Assembly: GCF_003688405.1 (NCBI RefSeq)
Contig: NZ_REFC01000011.1
Location: 124,001-188,000, forward strand
Direction: 5' to 3'
DNA: 64,000 bases
From: Ulvibacter antarcticus
GTDB taxonomy: Bacteria; Bacteroidota; Bacteroidia; Flavobacteriales; Flavobacteriaceae
The notes under the pieces are model-generated. The model ran no database searches. It had not been told where the DNA came from and saw only the letters and a list, made by a program, of their open reading frames with translations. Both the position numbers and the translations under genes were made by a program. Position 1 is the stretch's first letter, and the number at the start of each line of letters is the position of its first letter. Shown here piece after piece: positions 1 through 9,295 of this stretch.

Positions 1-455
1 TGATTATGCAAAGTTTCGGCAGGTGTTAAAAGTGTGGTGTTATATTTAGCAAAAGGCACTGTAAGCTCCGAAAAAACACCAAAACCACTTGTGAAAAAAT
101 ACCGAACCCCGAAGTGACCCCCGAAATTCTTCATACTAAGATACAATCCCGGATAAATATCTAGGTTTTCATCAACATTAATAACATTACCAATATTCGC
201 ATTGAATCTTCCTTTAATATCAAATCGATCAATGAACTCCGTCTCTAACACCTCGTCTACACCTAAAAGATAAGAGGACGAAACGCCAAATGAAATATTC
301 TCCCCAACTCCAAAATCGAGGCTTCCAGAAATTCCGGTGCCATTATTCTGTAGATTAGCCCCAACCTGAAACTTAACATCGCCTTTTCCAGTATAGGCCT
401 GACCGAAAATGCAGGTAGAAAACAATAGTATTATAACTAAAAAGGTATTTTTCAT
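1..455 (-). CDS. Outer-membrane protein, DUF6646-like (3' part outside window)
   Basis: The gene runs off the left edge; 151 codons are visible from the ATG at 453-455. The protein starts with a signal peptide (about residues 1-20, hydrophobic core LVIILLF, ending near IFGQ). It continues with alternating Gly/aromatic-rich strands (KGDVKFQVGANLQ, GVGENISFGVSSSYLLG, GHFGVRYFF) of the kind that form a small outer-membrane beta barrel. The GKGDVKFQVG start and the GVGENISFG segment match what I know of DUF6646 flavobacterial proteins, an uncharacterised family. The assignment is from memory of the family; the barrel topology is inferred. Confidence 0.7.
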   Translation of the reverse strand, partial: MKNTFLVIILLFSTCIFGQAYTGKGDVKFQVGANLQNNGTGISGSLDFGVGENISFGVSSSYLLGVDEVLETEFIDRFDIKGRFNANIGNVINVDENLDIYPGLYLSMKNFGGHFGVRYFFTSGFGVFSELTVPFAKYNTTLLTPAETLHN

Positions 456-497
456 ATTTCCGAATTTAGTGAACACTATAAAGATATTCCTTTTTAC

Positions 498-1352
498 TTA
501 ACTATACTTATTGGAACGAATCAATGCCTGTTCATTTTTCCAATTGATCCACTTTTGACCTTTTATTTTTCGCATCAATGTATCAAAATATCGCATAAAG
601 ACTAAGTTATATACGGCTTTGGCAAGATTCATTGGGTTTTTAGGAATGGATCGCAAACTCATCGAAAATCCGGGGCTTATATAACGCATATAGTGCCAAT
701 AACCTTCAGGCATATAAAGCATATTTCCGTGCTCCAAACAAGTCTTAAAACCCTTAGCTTTTTTCAAAGCCGGCCACTTGTCGTAATCGGGATTTGCAAA
801 GTCGATATCCTCTCTGGTAATAATTGAATGAGGTACCTTGTATAAAAAATCGTTTTGATCCTGATCGAATAAAATCACTTCTTTCTTGCCGTGAAATTGA
901 AAGTGAAAAATATTGGCTAGGTCAATGTCATAATGCATAAACGTATAAGAATTCTTGCCTCCAAAGAACAACATTGGTAATCCCTTCATTAATTTAAGAC
1001 CAAAATCGGGATATGTAAAATCCTTCTGTAGCTGAGGTACTTCTTTAAGCATATTCCATAAAAAAATACGGTACTTAGTGGGCTCACGCTTAAGTAAATC
1101 GATGTACTCGCTCATCCTCATTTTCGCATGCGGTTGATTGAACCCATCCTTATGATGAACCGGGCGATTGTCGTACAAAGGAACCATTTTATCTCCGGCA
1201 ATATCCGCCATATAGTCGAGGTTCCATTTTTTAAAAGCAGGCCAATCCTCTATAAATCTTTCGATAATTACAGGTTTTTGTGGTTTAAAATAATGGGTAA
1301 GGAATTCTTCCTTAGTGATAGTTTCTACTCTGTCTATTTCCTGTAGTTTCAT
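498..1352 (-). CDS. Cupin-like/JmjC-domain protein (putative Fe(II)/2-oxoglutarate hydroxylase)
   Basis: A 284-residue soluble protein of the cupin_8/JmjC-like family. An N-terminal segment with KPVIIERFIEDWPA is followed by the double-stranded beta helix. The metal triad can be read as the HxD of FMHYDID (about residues 140-142) and the later His in the MPEGYWHYMR segment (about 220). A Lys in HGKKEVILF fits 2-oxoglutarate binding. Relatives hydroxylate protein side chains or RNA; the substrate here is unknown. There is no signal peptide, so it should be cytoplasmic. It stands alone, with a 43-bp gap to the outer-membrane gene downstream. Confidence 0.85.
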   Translation of the reverse strand: MKLQEIDRVETITKEEFLTHYFKPQKPVIIERFIEDWPAFKKWNLDYMADIAGDKMVPLYDNRPVHHKDGFNQPHAKMRMSEYIDLLKREPTKYRIFLWNMLKEVPQLQKDFTYPDFGLKLMKGLPMLFFGGKNSYTFMHYDIDLANIFHFQFHGKKEVILFDQDQNDFLYKVPHSIITREDIDFANPDYDKWPALKKAKGFKTCLEHGNMLYMPEGYWHYMRYISPGFSMSLRSIPKNPMNLAKAVYNLVFMRYFDTLMRKIKGQKWINWKNEQALIRSNKYS

Positions 1353-1411
1353 AAGTGTTACGGACGTAGTAAACTTACGAAACTTGAGGGAAAGTAGTTT
1401 TTAAAATTGTC

Positions 1412-1445
1412 ACAAAAAAAAGCCGGCACATTTGCCGGCTTTTGA
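1412..1445 (-). terminator. Rho-independent terminator of the FN3 lipoprotein gene
   Basis: The perfect stem AGCCGGCA/TGCCGGCT (1421-1440) has a 4-nt loop. On the minus strand it is followed by a run of eight T. It sits 22 bp beyond the stop codon of the FN3 lipoprotein gene. The A-tract/T-tract on both sides would let it work in either direction. Confidence 0.85.
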
Positions 1446-1461
1446 ATTTTATAATAATTCA

Positions 1462-2094
1462 CTAAGGATTTGTAGTCACAACCAATGCAAGTGAATATTC
1501 ACTATACCCTCCAGATCCACAATTTGCTCTTACATATATTTCGTAGGTAGTAGAAGGGCTCAGTCCGGTTAGATTATAAGAGCTTTGTGAGGTTGGGAAT
1601 CCAGGATTCGCATCCGGCACATAAGGAGAAACACCAAATTTAATCTCCCAGGCGGTTTCATTGTTCTCGTTCCAACTGAATGCAACAGAATTTGATGTAA
1701 TTAACCCAAGTGTCAAATTTGTTGGTTTGTTACAATTCACAACAGTTTGCAGCGTCGTAAAATCATAACTTATATAATCACTAAAGCCATTACTTCCGCA
1801 ATTATTCCGCAGATGAACAGTATAAGCAGTTAATGGAGTCAAGCCGGTAATAAGAAAATCTTCCTCTGAAGTGGAAATTACTGTTCCGGTACCAAGATCA
1901 AATCCTGTAGGTCCATATTCGAACTGCCAGGCAGTTCCAGTGCTGGTGTCCCATTCAAAAGAAAGTGAAGTACTAGTTAGTAATATAGCGTCAATGGTTG
2001 TAGGGCCAGAACAATTAGAATTGGAACCTTCATCGTCTTTGTTGCATGAAACAAGGACAAGAATGGCACAAACAAGTAAAAGATACTTTTTCAT
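1462..2094 (-). CDS. Fibronectin type III domain lipoprotein
   Basis: 210 residues. The start MKKYLLLVCAILVLVSC is a classic Sec/SPII lipoprotein signal with the lipobox Cys at position 17, followed by NKDDEGSN. Two FN3-like beta-sandwich domains follow (about 30-115 and 120-205). Each carries the repeat signature W.FEYG/WEIKFG ... TGLTPLTAYTVHLRNNCG / TGLSPSTTYEIYVRANCG. Such tandem FN3 modules are common on T9SS substrates, but there is no sorting domain here, so it is probably a lipid-anchored surface or periplasmic protein. Function unknown. Confidence 0.85.
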   Translation of the reverse strand: MKKYLLLVCAILVLVSCNKDDEGSNSNCSGPTTIDAILLTSTSLSFEWDTSTGTAWQFEYGPTGFDLGTGTVISTSEEDFLITGLTPLTAYTVHLRNNCGSNGFSDYISYDFTTLQTVVNCNKPTNLTLGLITSNSVAFSWNENNETAWEIKFGVSPYVPDANPGFPTSQSSYNLTGLSPSTTYEIYVRANCGSGGYSEYSLALVVTTNP

Positions 2095-2688
2095 AGATTA
2101 TGAGGTTTTGTTTGTTCTTTAACGACAAGTCTGTCATTTTATTTAATAAGTTTAAAAAAATTGTTGTTCAGGTTTCTCTTTTGCCTCTTTAATTTTATTA
2201 AAAATGTCATAATCGTCGAAGTGAATTGGTTGTATTTGACAGGAGCCTATTCGTTTGTTTATTATAAAATAAGTACAGTCGATAAAATTCTTGTTGTTAT
2301 AGTTAATCTTTAACCAATTTATTTCAAACTAAGGACACTGATTAAACTGTTTTCAATTGCTTCGGAAGGGTTTGCTGGTTATTGTCAAATCATCACTTCA
2401 TTTCCATCAAACTACTCATACAACATTAAACAATTCCGGAATTAACACGACAATTAAAAGCCAATTTCCTCTAGAAAACGAAGCTTCGTATTCAATAAAA
2501 GTTCTAACGTAATATTGCAATATTTGAATTTAACAATTAAATAACGTAGCACTTCGAAAAAAGCTCAATCTTGATTTCATGTATTACTTCTGAAGCTTAG
2601 CAGCTAAAATCCATCAAAGAGAATGAAGGTGATAAGTATTTAAAAGAAAAACGAGTTTTGCAATTCTAAAATAAAAATATTGAAGTTT
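2095..2688. other. Long intergenic region upstream of the YozG-type regulator
   Basis: A 594-bp AT-rich stretch with no convincing intact gene. It holds a possible gene remnant on the minus strand (2152-2328) and one CTTCGGAA motif at 2360-2367. The operator/promoter region begins at 2689. The rest is featureless to the eye. Confidence 0.6.
2152..2328 (-). pseudogene. Possible 3' remnant of a degraded gene
   Basis: An open frame of 58 codons lies between an in-frame TAG (2329-2331) and the TAA at 2152-2154. It has no ATG start. The conceptual product contains segments such as CTYFIINKRIGSCQI and DIFNKIKEAKEKPEQ, whose composition looks coding rather than random. No family is recognised. It could also be chance: at this AT content I estimate about a 1% probability per frame for such a length. 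Reported as a weak candidate. Confidence 0.25.
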
Positions 2689-2738
2689 ATTATCGTTATT
2701 CGATAATTTTAAATACATTTGTTATTGTTAAACGATAA
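2689..2738 (+). promoter_or_regulatory. Twin operators around a -7 box for the HTH gene
   Basis: Two 17-bp inverted repeats, TTATCG-N5-CGATAA (2690-2706, extendable to 19 bp) and TTATTG-N5-CGATAA (2722-2738), flank the flavobacterial -7 element TACATTTG (2714-2721). Their centres lie 32 bp apart, about three helical turns. The upstream palindrome covers the position where a -33 element would be. This arrangement fits autorepression by the HTH protein encoded 30 bp downstream. The palindromes are seen directly; the ligand is inferred. Confidence 0.6.
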
Positions 2739-2768
2739 TTTTATCAAAAAAATTCAAACTTAAAACCA

Positions 2769-2972
2769 ATGCCAATTCAAATAAATCTTGACAACATCCT
2801 CGCCAATAAGGATATGAAAAGCAAAGAATTGGCTGAAATAATAAATCTAACCGAAGCCAATCTTTCCATACTAAAATCAGGAAAGGCAAAAGCTGTTCGA
2901 TTCTCGACTTTGGAAGCCATATGCAAGGCTCTTAAATGTCAACCCGGTGATATTTTAGAATATATTGACTAA
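2769..2972 (+). CDS. XRE-family HTH regulator (YozG-like)
   Basis: A 67-residue single-domain Cro/CI-type DNA-binding protein. The helix-turn-helix reads KSKELAEIINLTEANLSILK with recognition residues in SGKAKAVRFSTLEAICKALKCQPGDILEY. The C-terminal CKALKCQPGDILEY is typical of the YozG/HTH_26 group. Members are usually paired with a DUF2975 membrane protein, as here (31 bp downstream). It probably binds the two palindromes just upstream and controls the pair. Confidence 0.88.
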   Translation: MPIQINLDNILANKDMKSKELAEIINLTEANLSILKSGKAKAVRFSTLEAICKALKCQPGDILEYID

Positions 2973-3003
2973 TACTTATCAACCAATTCTTAAACTTAAA
3001 ACT

Positions 3004-3528
3004 ATGAAATCTACAACCACACCCATACTGTCTTTATTAAAAGTTATTTCCTGGATTATATTCATCGGACTACTTATTCAAGCCGGAGCGATCCTCACAT
3101 CGTTCACGATAAGCCTTTTTAATCCAATAGCAGCCCAAAATCTATATTTGGGACTTGATCTTTCGGAACTTTATAATTTGAGCCTCTGGTACTATATTTG
3201 TAGCGTGTCATTTTACATTTCATTTCTAATAATACAGGCTTATATTGCATATTTAGTGATTCAGGTTTTTGCCAAACTAAATTTACAGCAACCTTTCAGC
3301 GAAGCTATTTCATTACTAATTTCTAAAATAAGTCATGCCGCTTTAACAGCAGGCTTATTGGCAGTAATCGCACAGGGATATACTAAATGGCTCTCTAAAA
3401 CCGGCCTGAATGTTATTCAGGATTGGGGTAGTAGTGAGTTCCTTTTTTTAGCGGCAATTATTTTTATCATTGCACAAGTATTTAAAAGAGGGATTGAATT
3501 ACAAGCAGAAAACACTTTAACTATTTAA
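3004..3528 (+). CDS. DUF2975 membrane protein
   Basis: 174 residues from the ATG at 3004. The open frame extends 13 codons upstream, but that would overlap the HTH gene. Four hydrophobic segments are visible (about 18-42, 65-90, 110-130 and 145-160), beginning with LLKVISWIIFIGLLIQAGAIL. The family has no known biochemical role; its constant partnership with a YozG-type repressor suggests a two-gene membrane-stress or membrane-state module. It is co-transcribed with the regulator. Confidence 0.82.
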   Translation: MKSTTTPILSLLKVISWIIFIGLLIQAGAILTSFTISLFNPIAAQNLYLGLDLSELYNLSLWYYICSVSFYISFLIIQAYIAYLVIQVFAKLNLQQPFSEAISLLISKISHAALTAGLLAVIAQGYTKWLSKTGLNVIQDWGSSEFLFLAAIIFIIAQVFKRGIELQAENTLTI

Positions 3529-3556
3529 CTTAGTCTTAATTTATAAAACAAGACCG

Positions 3557-4087
3557 ATGATTACTTTTGATAGAGCATCAACTGAAGATGAGTTACAACA
3601 AATTCTTCAGCTTCAAAAAGCAAACCTTCCTTCTGCTATCACTTCCGAAGAAAAAGAAAATGAAGGCTTTGTTACTGTGGTTCACGATCTCAAGCTTCTC
3701 AAAGCTATGAATGATGTTTGTCAACACATTATCGCAAAAGAAAGCAACAAAGTAGTAGGATATGCCCTCTGCATGCACCCAAAATTTGGAGATCAAATTG
3801 TAGTGCTAAAACCTATGTTTGCTGAAATCTTCAAAGAAATGAATAATACTAATGGCTGGATAGTGATGGGCCAAATTTGTATAGACAAAGCATACCGAAA
3901 ACAAGGTATATTCCGTGGCTTATACAGTTCGATGCAGCAAGCAATACTTCCTGAATTCACTACCATCGTGACCGAAGTAGACGCATCAAACGTCCGATCA
4001 TTGAATGCCCATTATGGCGTCGGATTTAAAACTTTAACTACCTATGAGGCAGATGGAAAGACATGGGCATTGATATACTTAGACTAG
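3557..4087 (+). CDS. GNAT-family N-acetyltransferase
   Basis: A 176-residue GNAT fold. The acetyl-CoA pyrophosphate-binding motif A is VMGQICIDKAYRKQGIFRGL (about 115-134, R/Q-x-x-G-x-G/A variant), followed by the C-terminal beta-bulge region NVRSLNAHYGVGFKTL. It should transfer an acetyl group from acetyl-CoA to a small amine or a protein; the substrate is not predictable. Its stop overlaps the stop of the convergent gene by 4 bp (CTAG at 4084-4087). It may be read through from the HTH/DUF2975 pair, 28 bp upstream. Confidence 0.85.
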   Translation: MITFDRASTEDELQQILQLQKANLPSAITSEEKENEGFVTVVHDLKLLKAMNDVCQHIIAKESNKVVGYALCMHPKFGDQIVVLKPMFAEIFKEMNNTNGWIVMGQICIDKAYRKQGIFRGLYSSMQQAILPEFTTIVTEVDASNVRSLNAHYGVGFKTLTTYEADGKTWALIYLD

Positions 4088-5169
4088 AAGATCAAATCAC
4101 TATTGAGCATTTCTTCTTCAACTAGCTCTGTGTAAGAAATCAATTTTTTACCTTCGGGATGATTAATAAGATAAAGATCCGTTTTCAGGGTTTTTGCCAA
4201 GTCTTTTCCCGCTGATATCGCATCACTTAATTCTCCATAAATACCTAGTTTCAAACGATTTCGGGTATTGTACCACATAGATAACTGAAATTCGCCAAGT
4301 CTTTTAGTGTGCACTGAAACATGATTCAACTTTTTCATGACTTTCCATCTACCGTACGATATGAAGCCTATTCGATAAGAGACTTTAAATAAACTGTTTT
4401 TAAAGTCGAAACTATAATCCTTAACAACAGAAAAGAGTATCCCAAAACCAATAGCGTATATCAACAATTGTACAAGGCCTTGAATATTTGCAACACTTGC
4501 TTGCTGGTTCTTAAACCCTTCTAAAACCAATAAATACATGCAAAAGCTTGCAGCAGTAAAAAAAGATGCTGCTATAAAAGTCTGCCAAAATGGTCTTTCA
4601 CCTTCCGAAATAATCAAACTAATTTCACGTTCATTTTCTTCGATATATGGCACCGCATTTTCATCGAATATTTCGAATATCAAATTATTTAATGGAAGAG
4701 AAAGGGCATTACTTATTTTAGCAGCTTCTCTCAGCGCCTCACCTTCCTTTTTTATCTCAAATAAATGAACCGAATTTTTAATATTATCGTCATAAAATAA
4801 TTTACAATGATGAAAGGAATTAGTACTTCCATAAACAGAGACATAGTCAAGGCTTTTATAGATTTGACTTTGTTTTGAATAGATTACCGTACCCACGGCC
4901 TTGGTAATGCTCATTAAAGAATTAGTCTTGTCTATCAACAATCCTTTTTTAGTGCCTATAGTGACCCCTGCTATAAATGGAAGTACTGCTGCTAAAATTG
5001 GAGCAATCAGACTATAAGTTTCCTCTCTAAAACTACTTGAGAAAGGATAATATAAATATGAATATAAGAGTATAAAAGCCGCTAAAGAGATAAAAAGGAA
5101 AGAGAGAATACGTCTTCCATAGCTAATCTGTCTTTCAAACTTAAATATTGACTTTTTTGATTCTTTCAA
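4084..5169 (-). CDS. Uncharacterised four-TM membrane protein
   Basis: 361 residues, no family recognised. Two N-terminal membrane segments (about 20-40 and 55-72, in ILSFLFISLAAFILLYSYLY and LIAPILAAVLPFIAG) and a second pair (about 200-218 and 232-252) separate a middle soluble domain (75-195) from a C-terminal soluble domain (255-361). The second half starts with FSVVKDYSFDFKNSLFKV, which reads like a PH- or YcxB-like beta-rich fold, but that is only an impression. It is convergent with the GNAT gene. Confidence 0.6.
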   Translation of the reverse strand: MKESKKSIFKFERQISYGRRILSFLFISLAAFILLYSYLYYPFSSSFREETYSLIAPILAAVLPFIAGVTIGTKKGLLIDKTNSLMSITKAVGTVIYSKQSQIYKSLDYVSVYGSTNSFHHCKLFYDDNIKNSVHLFEIKKEGEALREAAKISNALSLPLNNLIFEIFDENAVPYIEENEREISLIISEGERPFWQTFIAASFFTAASFCMYLLVLEGFKNQQASVANIQGLVQLLIYAIGFGILFSVVKDYSFDFKNSLFKVSYRIGFISYGRWKVMKKLNHVSVHTKRLGEFQLSMWYNTRNRLKLGIYGELSDAISAGKDLAKTLKTDLYLINHPEGKKLISYTELVEEEMLNSDLIF

Positions 5170-5201
5170 CTGGAAGTTATATCAAACAAATTAAAGAAAA
5201 A

Positions 5202-5235
5202 ATCCCAAACTCCGGAAATTGGAATTTGGGATTTT
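5202..5235 (-). terminator. Terminator after atpC
   Basis: The stem AATCCCAAA.TCC / GGA.TTTGGGATT encloses a short loop (GGAAATT). It lies about 20 bp past the atpC stop and runs into a T-rich tail on the minus strand. Confidence 0.75.
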
Positions 5236-5256
5236 AAGTTTTGTGATTAAAAGCAG

Positions 5257-5532
5257 TTAATCAGCCAGTACAATCACTTTATTGTTACTCATTTCAAGAG
5301 TACCGCCATTGATCTCAAAGATCCACTTATCGCCTTCTTGTTTGAATTTACTTTTAAAACCTTCTGCAATCGTCGGATTTCCCTTAAACTTCACTTTTCC
5401 TGCGCTCAATAATGAAACGATAGGAGCATGATTGTTCAGCATTTGAAATTCCCCTTCCACACCTGGAACGGTTACACTTTCAACTTCGCCCGATACTAAA
5501 GAGGCTTCCGGAGTTACGATTTCTAAATACAT
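5257..5532 (-). CDS. atpC: ATP synthase F1 epsilon subunit
   Basis: A 91-residue epsilon subunit, shorter than the E. coli protein (about 139). It holds only the N-terminal beta-sandwich: MYLEIVTPEASLVSGEVESV, then PGVEGEFQMLNNHAPIVSLL with the conserved NHAP loop. The C-terminal helical hairpin that inhibits ATP hydrolysis in other bacteria is absent, as in many Bacteroidota. It acts in the central stalk of F1 with gamma and beta. It forms an operon with atpD upstream (75-bp gap containing an inverted repeat). Confidence 0.95.
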   Translation of the reverse strand: MYLEIVTPEASLVSGEVESVTVPGVEGEFQMLNNHAPIVSLLSAGKVKFKGNPTIAEGFKSKFKQEGDKWIFEINGGTLEMSNNKVIVLAD

Positions 5533-5543
5533 ATTATATAGTA

Positions 5544-5593
5544 TTGAGATATGAGATGTGAGATGTGAGAAAATCTAAAGTCTCATATCTCAA
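5544..5593. repeat. 13-bp inverted repeat between atpD and atpC
   Basis: TTGAGATATGAGA (5544-5556) is perfectly repeated in inverse as TCTCATATCTCAA (5581-5593) around a 24-nt loop. The loop itself holds two GATGTGAGA-like direct repeats. In the atpD-atpC transcript it forms a long hairpin with no T-tract, so it is more likely an mRNA processing/stability element or repeat relic than a terminator. Confidence 0.7.
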
Positions 5594-5607
5594 ATCTTAA
5601 ATCTAAT

Positions 5608-7158
<1,551 letters not shown>

Positions 7159-7174
7159 CTAATTTTCAACGGTG

Positions 7175-7206
7175 CAAAGATAGTTTTTTCTATTCTAATT
7201 TTGCAA
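7175..7206 (-). promoter_or_regulatory. atpDC promoter (TTG-N21-TATCTTTG)
   Basis: On the minus strand, a -33 TTG (7206-7204) is followed after 21 bp by the -7 box TATCTTTG (7182-7175), matching the Bacteroidota housekeeping consensus TTG-N17-23-TAnnTTTG. The predicted leader is about 55-60 nt before the atpD ATG. Confidence 0.7.
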
Positions 7207-7618
7207 CTGAATTGTTTAATTTTTTGAAAGGGGTTTTTAAAGAATACTAAGGGCGATTATTAGGCGGGCTTCTCTTTCACCGCCTCTAGCAGAGAAAGAG
7301 AACCGGGCTTTCGGCTGTATCCGCATAGTAGTCATAAAGTGAGCTCTGCTCTACTTCATGGCACTATACGGGATGCCGCCTCTATCCCTGCCCGAAACCC
7401 GACTATCCACCGTTATTGGCAATTTAGACTTTGAGCCCGCCTTGAGCAACTAACCCCTCCACCCTTTGGGCACCTCCCCTAAATTAGGGGAGGAAAAGTC
7501 GTAAAGTCTTTCAAAAAACAAAAAAATCTCCCCTCCTTTTTAAGGAGGGGTGCCGAAGGCGGGGTGGTTAGGTGCAAGGCGGGGTGATTAAATGCCCAGC
7601 AAATGCGGAGACATTACG
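7207..7618. repeat. Gene-free region built of palindromic intergenic repeats
   Basis: This stretch has no gene. It holds a 9-bp inverted repeat TTCTCTTTC/GAAAGAGAA (7270-7302) and a GC-richer segment (7303-7440) unlike coding DNA. After that come two palindromic modules. Module P (7453-7493) contains CTCCCCTAAATTAGGGGAG next to CCACCCTTTGGGCACC. Module Q (about 7526-7571) contains CCCCTCCTTTTTAAGGAGGGG followed by TGCCGAAGGCGGGGTGG. Both modules recur at 9296-9433 in the opposite arrangement, and in a degraded form at 31231-31367. Confidence 0.75.
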
Positions 7619-8512
7619 CTACAAAGGCTCACAATAGCTTTTCACATTCTTCTTAAACAAGTCCATAACTCGTTTCATGAACAAATCATCTTTAGGAATA
7701 CTTCTACCGTCAATTTCAACGATGGGTGTAAGTTCGCCCATAGTTCCTGTTGCGAAAACACCTTCTGCATTGATAAATTGTGATAACGAAATATCCTCTT
7801 CTTTGATCTCAATTCCTTCTTTTTCACACATTTCCATCACGGTGTTCCTTGTTATTCCTGGTAAGCAGGCATGTGCAAAAGGAGTGAGAATTTTCCCATG
7901 CTTTACCATAAACACATTGCTTCCGTTTAATTCGGCAACAAAACCACGCTCATCTAACATAAGTCCGGCATCTTTTCCAGCAACATTAGCTTGTATTTTC
8001 GCAATGATATTATTAAGTAGATTGTTATGGTGAATTTTACTGTCAAGAAACTGAGGTCCGTTGCGCCTCTGACTCGTACTTATCACTTTAATACCGCTAT
8101 TATTATCGTATACCAAAGGCTTCCATTCTGCCAGAACAATAAGGCAAGATCCACTTTGATTGAGCCGTGGATCCATACCGCTGGTTATTTTTTCGCCACG
8201 AGTCAAGGTAAGCCTGATATGTGTATCGTCATTCATCGCATTGGCATCCAAGGTTTGCTTTATCGCTTTTTTTATTTCTTCTTTGGAAGGAATATCGGAA
8301 AAGGCTAATGTTTTAGCAGATTCATGTAAACGTGTTAAGTGCTTATCCAAACAAACGATCCCTTCAGGATAAACCCGTAATCCTTCCCAAACGGCATCTC
8401 CGCCTTGAACAGCACTGTCGAAAACAGATATTTTCGCTTCATTTCTAGGGTATAACCTATCTTTAATATACACCTGTATATTGTCATTTTTGGGGTTTGA
8501 TTTCTGCAACAT
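7619..8512 (-). CDS. Class IV PLP aminotransferase (branched-chain/D-amino acid type)
   Basis: 297 residues, fold-type IV. Features include FDSAVQGGDAVWEGLRVY near the N terminus, the active-site Lys in the segment SKIHHNNLLNNIIAKIQA, the glycine-rich phosphate-binding segment ACLPGITRNTVMEMCEKEGI and the late GTMGELTPI loop. It transfers an amino group between an amino acid and a 2-oxo acid using PLP. Sequence alone does not separate an IlvE from a DAAT or ADC-lyase activity. Its start lies 1 bp after the stop of the sulfotransferase-like gene, so the two are one transcription unit. Confidence 0.85.
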   Translation of the reverse strand: MLQKSNPKNDNIQVYIKDRLYPRNEAKISVFDSAVQGGDAVWEGLRVYPEGIVCLDKHLTRLHESAKTLAFSDIPSKEEIKKAIKQTLDANAMNDDTHIRLTLTRGEKITSGMDPRLNQSGSCLIVLAEWKPLVYDNNSGIKVISTSQRRNGPQFLDSKIHHNNLLNNIIAKIQANVAGKDAGLMLDERGFVAELNGSNVFMVKHGKILTPFAHACLPGITRNTVMEMCEKEGIEIKEEDISLSQFINAEGVFATGTMGELTPIVEIDGRSIPKDDLFMKRVMDLFKKNVKSYCEPL

Positions 8513-8513
8513 A

Positions 8514-9239
8514 TTAATCGTTTTTTAGAATATAGTTTTTAAGAGTTTCATAGTGCGGCATTGCTTCTTCAAGTAATGGTTCCAATCTTTTAGGCAATGA
8601 TTGTGAGCTGCTTTTCTGAATAGCAAATCCTTCCGAATTATGCACATTTTTATACCAATATGGCGCCCAAACACCGTCTTCAGGAATACCTCCTTTTTTC
8701 CATGAGAGCATTTCTTCGGAAAAAGACAGCTTAAGAAGAGAACACAATTTCTTTAAATAATTCTCCGGATGCATTAAAAGGGCATCGCTATCGATTACTA
8801 TGGGGGTTTTGCCCTCCGCCTTTAAATATAAAAATAGTTCTGAAGCTTTTTTTATGCCTATATCTGTAAGTGATGGGTTTTCGATGACTTTAGCAAATGA
8901 GGCAATCAGTTTTTTAGGGTGACGGATTAATATCACATTTTCCCAGTTTAAGATAAATGCAGGTCGATCTGAAAGATAGTGATGTGCCATGCCTTTTACA
9001 AACACATTTGTGGTTTCAGAAAGTGAGTTTATCTCATTTATCACCTCATCCTCTGTTGCATGATTTGCTTTCAGAATTTCATCGTGAGCAGGATGAGACA
9101 CTTCTAGTGGAGCATTCCGAAGATAATATCCGTAAAAAGGTTCATCCAACACCTTCAAATCGGATAAGCCGGAAAACGAATACATCAACGCAGTCGATAA
9201 ATTTCGCGGGCCGGAAATGAGGTTGATCACTTTTTTCAT
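8514..9239 (-). CDS. P-loop sulfotransferase-like protein
   Basis: A 241-residue protein starting KKVINLISGPRNLSTALMYSF. GPRNLSTALMYS is the PAPS 5'-phosphosulfate-binding P-loop of the sulfotransferase superfamily, and a later NVILIRHPKKLIASFAKVI fits the 3'-phosphate-binding region. No signal peptide is present, so it is cytosolic. The real substrate is unknown. It is tightly coupled to the class IV aminotransferase (1-bp gap), a pairing I recall from other Bacteroidota. A TATCTTTA box ends about 5 nt before the ATG, suggesting an almost leaderless transcript. Confidence 0.75.
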   Translation of the reverse strand: MKKVINLISGPRNLSTALMYSFSGLSDLKVLDEPFYGYYLRNAPLEVSHPAHDEILKANHATEDEVINEINSLSETTNVFVKGMAHHYLSDRPAFILNWENVILIRHPKKLIASFAKVIENPSLTDIGIKKASELFLYLKAEGKTPIVIDSDALLMHPENYLKKLCSLLKLSFSEEMLSWKKGGIPEDGVWAPYWYKNVHNSEGFAIQKSSSQSLPKRLEPLLEEAMPHYETLKNYILKND

Positions 9240-9295
9240 TAGAGTAAAGATAGTTGAAAAAGAAAATATTCAGGATTGAATTTAGTAAGATGTTA

